Below are positions 12,014-24,200 of a stretch of 64,000 nucleotides of DNA, one piece after another; positions within the stretch are counted from its first letter, which is position 1; every line of letters begins with the position of its first letter. The position numbers and the translations under genes are program-made. The stretch comes from Cucumis sativus. Lineage: Eukaryota > Streptophyta > Magnoliopsida > Cucurbitales > Cucurbitaceae. The notes under the pieces were generated by a model, which saw nothing but the letters and a program-made list of their open reading frames with translations, made no database searches and had not been told where the DNA came from. The stretch spans positions 4,030,001-4,094,000 of the forward strand of contig NC_026658.2 in NCBI RefSeq assembly GCF_000004075.3. Reading direction: 5' to 3'.

Positions 12014-15000
12014 CTTTTCCTTCGGGGAAATTAAAAGTGATTATTGTTGTTCATTTTATGAATATGAAATTGCAATTGTAAAACTTATGATCTCCTCTTC
12101 TTGGAAAAGAGCACGTTTGATCACGATGATTAAGGGTTTAGAGGGGGTGAATTATTGAGAAAGAAAATGGAAATGGTATAGATAGATGTTTTCAGAAAGA
12201 AAAAAAAAAAAAAGATTGAGATGGGTTTTTCAGACAGAATAGGAGAATCGAAATGACATAAAATTGATGTACTACGAGTTCATTTTAGTTAAGCTAATGT
12301 CCGAATGAAACTTGTGAAAATTTGGAGTATAATGTTTATATTAATGAAATTTGGTATAATGTAATTAATATGGAAGAAAGAATAAATATTGTCCAAGTTT
12401 TTATTGGTTGTCAAATAATGGTGGATTAAAGTCAAGAAAACGAGTAATATTTTTGTCAATTAACTAATTGAATTAGTCAAGTTCATAAAAAGTTCACACT
12501 CAACAACGAAAAAGGAAATGAAGAAAATCAACGGAATATGTATGAAAGTGTGAAAATAGGTTTAGAATAAAGTTAATTTGAGAATACATTTATGAAGAAA
12601 TTTTTTCTTAATTTATTTTGGGATTTTTAGACTTGTTCTTGAATTGAAAATTTTTCATGACTTTGATATAAGTTCAATACAAAGAATTAAATGTGAGGAC
12701 ACAATAGGATTTGTAATTTTTTTTTCAATAGAGGATAGAGTCTTGTATCTTATCAATTTCTTAATACTTTTACATCCAATGTTCAAATTTACTTTCGATA
12801 AAAAAAAAAAAAAAAACTATTTAGATCCCTGAATGTTGAAATTTATATCAATTAAACTTTTATAATATCCTCCAAATTATATTGTTACGTTTTTCAATCA
12901 AAACTATTAAATTATCTAAGTGAGTCAATTTTGAATAAAATTAGAGTTAATTATTACTGATATATATAATATGAATTACACACATGGTATGTGATATAAT
13001 TAGAGATGTCCTGGCCAAATCGAGATGGGTTCCTCGTCTCCGTCCTCGTTAACCATTTCATTCACCATTCCATGAAGTTTTCCACGAAGACTGAAATTGG
13101 TATTCTATTCTCCACGTAAATTTGCGTATTCGGTTCAGTAGAATTATTTTCACTCAAATATTTAAATATCTAATTCATATGTAATAAATATATATTTAAA
13201 ATATTTAATGTTCATAATTTCTAAAATTTAAAATTTAAACATTACAACAATGTATCCTACGACTTACTTAATAAAAGAAATATTATATATATATATATTA
13301 TTTACTAACAATAACAATGATCATCGTCGTTGAAATGAGGTGGGTACGAGGATGGGAGAAGGGCCGGGTATGCTATCTTCTTCCCCTTTTAGTCGATCTC
13401 TCTTATCTTATTTGTTTAATCGAAGATTCCTCATTTCATTTAAAATGGGGTTCCACGAACTTTCATTTAACCGTTTAAGGTCTTTTTATCAAATTTATAT
13501 TAACACTATTCAATTAATCAAATATTGAAGAATGTGGAAACTTCAAGTTATATATATTCTAGAAAACGATCATCATTTTAAGGCTTTAATGATTAGTTTG
13601 ACCATTTTAACTATGGACTAAAATGTCTCTTTGGAAAAATAACCAAAACCACTTCTTTTGGGTTGAAGATTTAAGGATGAGTTTGTTTTTAATTTATCAT
13701 GGAGATCAATCTGATTTTGGATCTTCTAGTTGACCAAACTAAGATGTAGAGATTCTTTTTTTCAATTTAATATAATTCATTTAGAATTTTTGTACATCAT
13801 CAAAGGAAGAGCATGCAAGAGAAATTTTGTATTTTTGCAGAAGTTAATTGTAGAGTAGTAGTTAGCCAAATTATGAAACTTAACCCTAAACTCAAGTTTC
13901 AATCATTATAAAGTTAACATTTCTTTTATATAAATTATAATATATCAAACAATTCAATGTTAATTTATGATGAAATAAGACTTTGTAGCACAGCTTGTGA
14001 ACATTGCATCAAACCAAAATCGTTTTATAATAATGGTCATGCATGTACATATTTGTGTATGCTATATATGGAACTTTAATTTTAGCAGGAGGTCAACAAC
14101 TATACTATAAATATTTATTATAAGGTTTTCGTAAAATAAAACATTAGAAGATGGCGATTTCCACGTACCTAGCTATGATCAAACGTAAGAACGATATAGT
14201 TTTCTTTGGTGGTTTGTGGTTTTTCTTAGACTTTTGTTGCATGTTTTCTATCTTAGTGAAACATTCCTCCTAATGAATATTGTTAGTGCAACTAAAGTTT
14301 AACACATGGTTTAAAATTGGGCATATATATACTTAATTAAATGTTTTTTTGAGTATAAACCATGTAATATCGACGATCTTAAACATCTATTATCTCTAGC
14401 TAAGTTATATTAAGAATTTTTTCTATAGTATTTATTAGTATATAGTAGCATGATATTAGTACAGAGAGTATTTGATCAATCATATAAAATTGGTGTTAAT
14501 TGTGATATTACATTCTTTTATCAACAAAATGGAAACAACATAATTAAGTGTGATATGTGGGGGGAGAAAATTATCATAAAAGAGAAAAAATATATATATT
14601 GGGTTGAATTTCTTTTTTCATATATTCACAAATTATTTCTTTTGTGTAACTATATATTTGCTCTAACAAAAAGAAAAAAAAAAAGAAGCCTATTATTTTG
14701 ACAATTGAAATTGTTGTTTTTTCCTATAGTATATTCCACCCACCTACCTGATACTTGTCTCAACAACCCACCTTATGTGCTTATAGGAAATTTAAATTAA
14801 TGCACATTTCAATAGCAAATAATGGTAAATGCCAACCATAACACAGATTAAAATTATTCAATGAGTTAATTATCGCATAAGTAAATTAAAATTGGATTAA
14901 AAATTTACATCTTCGTGATAATAACTAGATAAAGTATCGAAAAAATGTTGGTCATGATCTTATTGAATAATTTATTTGATGATAAAGAAAAAAAAAACAT

Positions 15001-15560
15001 TTATAAAAGTTTATTATATATAAACCTAAAATTACAAATTAGGAAAATACAAATGGCTACAAAGTTGAAAGAAAAATGCTATAAATTTCAAAATTGGGAA
15101 ACAAAAGTAAGACTTAATTAAACATCATCAAGATGTTAATTTACAAACTCTAAACTAAATGAAAATCTTAAAAAAAAAAAACATATAAAGAAACCTAAAT
15201 GAATTTTTAAAAAATGATTGGAGAAGATGGGCTTTGACCAAAACGATGAAGATCTCACAAAAGTTCTTGAAATTACTTGTAAGAATTGAAACCAAAAAAG
15301 GTTTAATTTTTCAAAACTACCCACAACCCCTTTTCCTCCTTAGGCAGTTTAACAACATTATCAACATCCTTAAATCACAAGCCATCACATATATAAATGA
15401 AAAAGAGAGAGACAAGGAAATTTTTTTTTTTAAAAAATGCATGGCCAAAATTAAGAAATAACTTGAAAGTTAGAAACTAAGTTAAGAACCCCAACAAACA
15501 CTTACCAACTAATTTTGTTCAACTGCCCTGCCCTAAAACAAACAACACTTTCAATTAACT
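12014..15560. other. intergenic stretch between the two WRKY genes
   Basis: It starts with the 3' UTR of the IIe WRKY gene and is otherwise AT-rich with no supported gene. A GC-richer segment near 13005-13130 and 13330-13460 (words like GAGATGGG, GGGTACGAGGATGGG, CCGGGTATG) resembles the ends of a dispersed plant repeat, but its borders are unclear. The last few hundred bases are the promoter of the IIc WRKY gene. Confidence 0.5.
15234..15239 (+). promoter_or_regulatory. W-box upstream of the IIc WRKY gene
   Basis: TTGACC about 390 bases upstream of the start codon. It matches the WRKY-binding core; weak evidence on its own. Confidence 0.3.
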
Positions 15561-15630
15561 TTGAAAGAATATATAGATATATGAGTTTTGAATTTGAGTT
15601 TGAGTTTGTTTGGTGAAACCCTAGATAATA

Positions 15631-17366
15631 ATGGGTGATGACAATATTAATCAAATGGGAAGTACTAGTTCATCATCAATGATGAATAATTGTGAGATTA
15701 TTGATTGGGATGGGCTATTTTCTAGTTCTTGTTTGAGTAATAATTTGGAGATGGTAGAGAAGGGAATTTGTGGAAGTGATCAGGATGATAATAATTATTA
15801 TCCAATGGGAGATAATAATAATAATGTTGTTATTGGAGGAGTAAAAGAGGGTGATATTATTATTGGTGGAGGGCATAATAACAACAACAACAACAACAAT
15901 TGTAAGTATAAAGGGAAAATGGTGATGGGTAAAAGAAGTACAATAGCTTCTCCAAGAATTGCTTTTCAAACAAAAAGTGTTGAGGATGTTCTTGATGATG
16001 GCTATAGATGGAGGAAATATGGTCAGAAGGCTGTCAAACATAGCAACCATCCTAGGTATGTTTTCCTTTTCCTGTTTATATTGTTCTTATTTATTTGTTT
16101 TTAATTTTGTTTCTATTTAATATATAATAGGAAGAAATTATATTACTATATATAAGCTAATTGTGAAGGCTTTAATTTGCTTTAAGATTTTGGGACTTCT
16201 TTTTTTTGAAATTCAATGATTGTGATGTGAGAGATAGAATCATATAAACTTTTTATATGGATATAATTTGTGTATATTTATATACTCGTTGAGTTATAGT
16301 TCAATCGAATTGATAGATTCAAGTGGTTTTTAATAATCATTTATTAAATATATGATTATAAGTACTTATTTATTTTGGATTTGAGGAGGATCGAAAAACA
16401 TATATAAAAGAAATTGAGTGTTGTTTAGATATATTAGATATATAGACAATATTTCACAAATATGGAGAGGAGAAATGCTCATACAGAAGATTCAACTTAT
16501 ATATATTTATATTTAAGTACTCTTGTCCATCTCTCATAATGATTTTCTTTTAAGTTTTACAATATAGGAGACGAAATTACTCGTCCTGCTTTTAATGATT
16601 TTTATCTTTTATTTTTTAAAAGAACATTGATATTGGATCTCTCCTAATTTGATGTATAGTTATATATTACATTAAGAAAAACATATTAGTTAGTAGGTCA
16701 TGAGCACGTACATATCTTCTATAATTTTCTTTTTCATTTTTATTATTATTAATTTAACTAAAAATATTTTTATTAATTAATTTGTCATTTAACTTCCCAG
16801 TGAAACAAATCAATATTTGAGTCTCCATAAATAACATTTTTTAGTACGAAAAATAAAATAAAATCGTTTTTCATATTTGATCTTGTGATGAGTTACGTTA
16901 TTTCACTAAAATAAGAAGGATACATGTAACCTCATTTACAATATCACTCACTTAAACTAATATTCAATGTTTATAATATAACTTTGAAATGTTTCATTTT
17001 CTTTCCTTGAAATTTGAGATTTGTTCTAAAAAAATATATCCTTTCGAATTATTTCATTGAAATATTGATTAAACAATCATAAAATAGTCCCAACTACAAT
17101 AGAGACGACAGATTTTAGAGATTGTTTTTGAACTTTTAAAACTATAAATGGAATTTATGATGATTATTTTGTTGTCTGTTTGGTTTAGGAGCTATTACAG
17201 GTGTACACATCACACATGCAATGTTAAGAAACAAATTCAAAGGCATTCAAAGGATCCAACTATAGTGGTTACAACATATGAAGGGATTCACAATCATCCA
17301 TCTGAGAAATTAATGGAAACTCTAACCCCTCTTCTCAAGCAATTGCAATTCCTTTCAGGCATTTAG
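15631..17366 (+). CDS. WRKY: WRKY transcription factor, group IIc (WRKY24/43/56-like)
   Basis: Small nuclear DNA-binding factor of 200 residues. Exon 1 is 15631-16055 and exon 2 is 17189-17366; the 1133-base intron splits the Arg codon of the PR dipeptide inside the WRKY domain, the classic position. The WRKYGQK heptad is at 127-133. Zinc ligands are C147, C152, H176 and H178, a CX4CX23HXH pattern typical of IIc. The stretch [20 protein letters not shown] before the domain is characteristic of the WRKY24/43/56 set. The N-terminus is rich in Asn with a run of eight Asn (83-90) encoded by AAC/AAT repeats. The protein ends soon after the domain, as in its small relatives. It lies tail-to-tail with the WD40 gene. 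Confidence 0.94.
15877..15900 (+). repeat. coding AAC/AAT repeat (poly-Asn)
   Basis: A run of AAC/AAT codons inside the IIc WRKY gene encodes eight consecutive Asn. Such runs vary in length between accessions. Confidence 0.85.
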
Positions 17367-18291
17367 AATTTAAAAATTAATCATAATTTTCCTTTTCAAT
17401 TTTCATCAACTTTTTTCTGTGTATGTATTTCTGCTCAATCTTTCTTCTCCAATGCCACTGGAAAACCCTAGTAGTGTTAAGGTTGGGAAAGAGATCACTT
17501 TCTTCTCTGATTAATGGCTTCTAAACTCTGTTTGTTTGTAAAAACAATGTTAACTTTTTTCTTTTTCCGTTATCAAGTTCATAAGGAAGTCTCTCGCTCC
17601 CTCTCTCTTTTTCATTTTTCATGTTCAAACAACAGGTCGAGTACTTGGTAATATTACAAATTAAAAAACAGATAATAAATATGTTTGAATTACCCCTCCC
17701 ACGTAGTTGAGAAAAAAGGGGAAATAGATATACATTACGTGCGATTTGTCAAAAAGGTGAAATGAAAGTTTCAAAAATGAAAAATCAAGTATTGAGTATA
17801 TATTATCTACAATCTATCCAACACAACAGTGAACTCCTATCTAAAATGGCAAGGCTGGATTTCACGACAAAAATAAAAGAACACTAAATGCAACTTCTAT
17901 AAACAAACTGATAAAACATATAAATCAAATGAATACCCATGGAGACTACCCATGGAGACTCCAAGAAAGCAGATTTCAGATCGGTAACTCACGAGGTGAA
18001 GATCGAAAACTGTCATGAAGAAGAATGAATTGGTAACTTGCGCAGACCAAAAAATATGCATATATATCATTTTCTTTTTTTCTTTCATTCCTCCCTCAAA
18101 AGCAACAACATCAAATGAAGATGTATCCTTGTAATTCTTTGTTGAGCATTGGCTGATTAGCAATTCAGTCCGGAAGTCTTGAGTTTATCAATAAGCATGC
18201 AACCGGGAAGTTCGTGATGGCCTCAAGAAACTTCATAGTCTGAATATTCTAGGATGATTCTTTGACCGATTGGTATTGCACAAAAGTATGC
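17367..18291. other. convergent 3' intergenic region
   Basis: This holds the 3' UTRs of the IIc WRKY gene (plus) and the WD40 gene (minus). A 14-base direct repeat, TACCCATGGAGACT, occurs twice in tandem near 17934-17961. No further gene was seen. Confidence 0.6.
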
Positions 18292-21200
18292 TTATATTTG
18301 AAAAGTTCCCAACTCATTGCCATGTCGTGTGAGTTTTACTTTCCTTTCGTCAGTCCATTCTAGCCGATAAGAAAGATCGAGACTTTGAATCAAAATCTTC
18401 AAAATATCTGCATGACTCAAGCCCCTCACATTGTCCTGCCAAAGAAAATCAATTCCCCTTATAAGGTGCCCGTTATTTCAAATGTAAATGCCTGAAAAAA
18501 GAAAATTTTACAAACTGAACGATCTATTACTTATTATGGTAAAGGGATTAACCTTCCAAGAAAGTATTGGCAAAGAAACCCGGAAAGACACCAACAAAAA
18601 AAAAGTATAACTACGATGTAGAAAGAAGATTCTATACGATCTAACAATTTGCAAGAAGAATGAGTGCATTTCCCAAATAATAGATGAGATAGCTAGAAAA
18701 AAAAAAGTCATAATAGAACAAAATTCAAGCATAGTTCAATTAAGACTGAGGTAAAGAGAAACTGAGTTAAGGAATTTACATAATTTAGATATTATTTGAA
18801 AATCACCAAAGGGAAGAAACTACCTGCACGTCTACTGCTTGAGTATCACGTTCCGTTGCACTTGCCATAATACTTAACCTCGAAGAATTGGGCGAGAATC
18901 CTTCCCATGGAGGAACAAATATCACTTTGGTGCATTGAACAGGAACAAAGTTCCGGCTTAGTTTCTCCCACCATACAGATCCCACTGACCACCATCGAAT
19001 CATTAAGCCATGTTCAGAAAAGGCAACTACCCCCTGTAAATTATCCAGCCGTGCAACTTTAAGCACACTCCAACAATAGAACACAAGATGTCATAATAAG
19101 AGTAAATTCTGGTAAAATAGGAAAATACACCATGCATTAATTCTACATTCTTTAAAATTAAATATAGAAGACCGTATTGTGACCACCCATAAAGGCATGG
19201 ATACAAAATAAGAACATGATTGATTTACTCGGCCAATTAAGAGCAGGCAGGCAAGTTGAGCAGGCGGGCTTCGTCAACTTGCTGCTCTCTTCAGTTAACC
19301 TCACAGTCACGAAAGCCTCAAACATATGACAGTTATTTTGTGATGTAATCTACTAATTAAGAATTTTTACTATTTATTAGGTCTTATCTTGATTGACTAA
19401 AGCTTTTTTCAGCTTTAATTGGCGGCATGTTTGGGTTAGTTCTTTATTTTACCTCTCTTCTATTCTTTCGTCTTTTATCTAAATGAAAATATAATTTCTC
19501 ATAAATATAAATAATAACTAGTAAATTGTGCTCAAGCTTGTTGGATTCTCCTGAATACGTTATCTGATACTCTAAATGACCAAACTCAGGTTCCATATAC
19601 ATAATATGTTATTTATGAATTTGGGCATAGGGATTAGAGGGGTGCTATATATAAACCCTCAAATCCCATTGGCATATTTGTATCTATATCATTTGATATT
19701 CTCCTCTAATAATAAAATTGCTCATTTCCTCTACCATGAATGTAGTTAACAGACTATTACTAAACCACGTAAATCTCTGTGTCAATTTCTTCTAGTTCTT
19801 TTGCAAAAAAGGCTTCTATACTCCTAAAAAAAATATCTGCGATATGAAACTAAATAACTTCTGTGTATGTCGGACATAATCCAAAATCTTTAGGATGTGT
19901 TCGTTCATCAAGAATTACCGGTGATTCTAAATAAAAACAAAGTCTGAAAACTTCTAATCAAATTTTAATTTGTGGGGTCATCAACACCAAAAGTTAAGTC
20001 TTCCAGAAAAGATAGAAGAGAAACTAGTCGTAGTCGCTGTCCATAATTTCTTCTGTAAACTAAAGTCATAACAAAGATTGAATTTCCTAATCCGGGATCA
20101 GGATCTTACTCAGATTCTATAATTGAAATAAGAAGGGTTTGCTTTAGCCTGGTTAACTTTTACTTAACCCTTCAATCAAAAGGAACCAGTTAAAAGATAT
20201 AAATTTATAATTCAGATTTGCAAAGTATAAACACTTCGCGTGTGTAACTACCAGAAGAAAATTCTCGAGTCCAAAATGATATCAAGGATCAATTAAAGAA
20301 AAATACAGTCGATTAATTAACTGGAATAAATTTTATTTTCCACAATGAAATCAAATCTCTAGAAGATCATGAGTTTTCCAATGGAACAACATACCTCGCC
20401 ATCAGGGGAAAAACTCAAAGCTGATATTGAGATCCTTAATGGCATTTCTGAACCTGCTGGAAGCAAACTTGGGAGTCCAGGAGGTCCAGTTGCATCCAAA
20501 ACCTTAATCTTTGTAACACTGTTTCGAAAAAATGAGAAAAAAAGTTAATATATTCATGCAGTCTGGTCAGTTCCTTGCATCCTTCACCAGGCAAAAATTG
20601 TTACTATTTTTATGTGATTAGAAACAGAATTATATATCATTTATTATTTATCTGAAACAAATTATGCCATAATGGTGCAATCAGCAATACATTATATACA
20701 CTAATAAACCAGTCAGATATGAGCCTTTCTCTAGGTTATAGGACAGTACATAACAAAGGTTATTTGCAGAACATTCCTCTTAATTAATTTTGGCTTTTTT
20801 TTTGCATAGGCTGTTCTCACAACATTTTGTAATTTAGACTTTTAGTTTATACATAAATTTTGATTTTATGTTTAGTACTATAAAACCACCCACCCAAAAG
20901 CTTAAGATAGTGGTTGAAGGCAAATTTAATTATATATCACTAACACTCCCGCTCACTTCTGGGCTTGAAATATTTGAAAGGCCCAACAAGTGGAAATCGA
21001 TTTTAATTGGAGAGAAAACGACAATGTGGGGGACTTAAACACAGAACCTCCCTAGACCACCTTCTTTGATACCATATTAAACCATCAATTCACCCAAAAG
21101 TTTAATCTTGTGGTTAAAGGCAAAATTTAATTATATATCACTAACAAGTACTAAAAACTTTTAACGTTCAACGGAACCTATTTTTGTTTAAAACAAAATA

Positions 21201-24200
21201 TAAATTTACAACTTTCCAACAAATGTCATCTATAATCTTTGAATGACTAGATATTGTCCAGAGTGCCAATGATGGATTGCTATGGGTGGCAAAAAAGGTA
21301 GAGAGCCTTCCCTATGAGCTTCAGAAAAGGAAGGTGGTTTTGTACCCACTAAGAAGATCAAACTACGCCACGAGCCCAACACTAGGTGACTGGGTGAGGT
21401 TTTATGTTGCTCATTGGGCTTTCGGTTTCGAAGACTTTGTAATTATGCCAAGACAATATCTTATTTAGTTGAAAACCCTTGCTTTAGTGGGTTTTTTGGT
21501 CTTGGTTTTTACTTTTTATTTTTATGTACGCCTTCGTATTCTTTCATTTTTTTCTCAAAGAAAGTTGTTTCTGTCAAAATTAAATAAATAAGTATACCCT
21601 TCTTTATTCTCCCTTTCTCTTTTCTCTCCTCTAGATCTCTTCTTTCTCCTCAACATTTTCCCTCATCTCACTCTTTAGCATCCCCAAACCACCAAAGCTG
21701 ACAATATTGACCAATCAACCACATATTCGGTCAATCAATTTGATGAAGCATCTTGAAACCTTCTATTGCCGACTTACTAAAACCAACATGTTGGTTGCCG
21801 GGATCAAGTTTCACCCAAAACTGACTCTGACCTACTAATGAACACCCCTATTTGGATCCTGAATTTTCACTCTCAACAATTTGACTCTTGAGGTTTGTAT
21901 TTGGTTCCATTTTGGTCCCTGCATTAATTTTTGTTAATTACAAATAGAAAGTAGATGTGGCACCTTATTTTCATTATTAAATAAATATATTTGTAAAATT
22001 TTATTCCAACACAGAATGTGAAAATGTATTGAAATATATGCTATAATCTCAAAGCAACAAGATAAGCACTTGCCTTTCAAGGGGGCTGGACTCTCTCAAA
22101 TACCCCAGTTTGGAAATCCCACATAAAATTCGTCACACCTTTCCCCAACCCCTCTCCTTCTATTTACGGCAAAAAGACCTAACCAACTTACTAACTATTT
22201 ACTGATATACCCTACTAATAACCATATTAATAATCTGCCAATAATCCTATTATTCCCTAACTAGGGGTCTAACAAAATGATAAGGAAGTGATGATAAAAT
22301 CAACAAATTGATACTAAAAAGCATGTATGTCGTAGGCCTATATGAGAGTCCAGGATCAATGTTAAATTAAACCCAAAAAAATACACATATTAGCTCTGAC
22401 CTTTGTAGATCATACACTCGAATGTTAGCACTGTTAATCTCTCCAATAACATCACCAACTGCCAATCTGGTCCAAGAATCATTTAACGATACCATTGGAA
22501 AGACATGCACCACTTCCTTTAGAGCAGCCATTGAACTGTGATAACAAATTTTGCGCATGACTGAGTTGCTGGGGTCCATGATTTGCAAAATAAAGTTAAC
22601 AGCCTGCAGTACTGAATGAGATGAGATCTCAATGGAAATAATTGTGGAGCCAAAAGTAGCTAGGTACAATAAGGTCAAACAAAGTACATTGCCTTTAAAT
22701 TACCATCCGTGATAAACAAATTCCTACATTCCTAACAAATTATTGTTAAGTTTGGAAGGCCTGCTCTTCCCCCTCCAAAAAAAGAAACCACGTTCTCTCC
22801 TCATTCAGTAAATTTATCTTTTGAAGGTAGCATCCCCCCCCTCCAAAACAATAACTCAGAGCTGAGGTGTCCTTCATCCTAATCCCAGTATGCGTGAAAA
22901 TGCACAGAAAAATCATGGTTCCAATGCAATTAACAATATAAATTTAGAACCAACCTTGTCAAGATATGGCGCCAGGTTTCTAGGAGAACCACGCACAACC
23001 CTGATCAGTGTCTTAAGTGACACCAGATGAACAGGTGAATCAGATGCAGTAGACCAAATTTGGCTTTCTATTACAGTCAAGAATCCTGGTATATCAGCCA
23101 TGGCTAGATTTGGGAGAAGAACTTCAACCAAGGTTTCCCGAATGCCCACTGAAAGGGATGAATTTTGAACTAACTGATTTTGAGACAGACCACTCATATA
23201 TTCCAGCTGGAGTAAAACATCTTCAATGAGATGAGGAATCTCATTGCCCAAACAAGTCTTCCATGTGCTCTCCATACCTTCAGCAAGGAGCTCTGCAGCG
23301 GTGGAACTGTATTTCTCGTTCATGGACTTTACCAACTTCACTAATGAATGGACAACAAGCATCGGAAGGCTTTTCTTCACAAGACTGCGATACCAAATGG
23401 CTAGTGCTGCTGCAACTATAATATGAGAAGTCATTGCATCTTGGCTCGTTCCCCCTACACAAGAAATCCAATCGTGCATTTCATAAGATTCTAACCAGGT
23501 GCGTATGTTGAATTCTTCAACCTGAGAAACCTCTTCGCTTTTAGGAAAGCAGTCTGATGATATTCCGTAATCAGGCTTCTCATTCATACTCAAACCATTA
23601 AGTTCAGTGTCAATATCTCCAATTTCACTCGAACTTCCGTGCTCAATTGATTTTCCACCTCTTAGTGATAGTGGAATTGAACGTGAAGCTGCACAATGGA
23701 ACAAAGAACGAGCAGCCATACGTACATGTTCACTTTCATCTTGCCAGAAGCTCACTAAAAGCTGAAAATAAACAACCATAATGAATGTTTAAATTATAGA
23801 AACAGATTTACAGTTCAAATAATTTAATTGTTTCTGTTTCAGTTGTCTTCAGGCTTGATATTTGCATCCTACATTTCTTGGTCAACTTTTTGCTACAAAG
23901 AGAGATCAGAATTAAGTAAAACAAGAACATTACTAATTGTAATGTCAGAATACCAGATCAAAATCAAAATGGTTAAAGGAGGGGGATGATAATTCCTTTT
24001 TCTTTCATAAGGTGGCAAGAGGAGGTTGTCTTTTATTTATCTGATTTTTATATCCCTCTTCCTTTTTTTTTTTTTTATAGAAAAAGATGCTTTCATTGAG
24101 AAAAGATGAAAAAATACAAAGAGAGATCAGAAACAATTGCTTTATTCCCCTCCTTTGACCTCTAGATTGATTGCTTGTGAATGATTTGGAATTGAGTCCC

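Noticed and set aside
19540..19830. Possible LTR in WD40 intron 7 (TGTTGGATTC ... ACCACGTAAATCTCTGTGTC ... TTTTGCA)
   Set aside because: The 3' part looks like a copia LTR end, but no target duplication or convincing start was found, so it was not listed as an element.
22913..23779. Treating the 288-codon frame as a separate gene
   Set aside because: It has clean AG and GT borders (23761, 22955) and is in phase with neighbouring exons of the WD40 gene.
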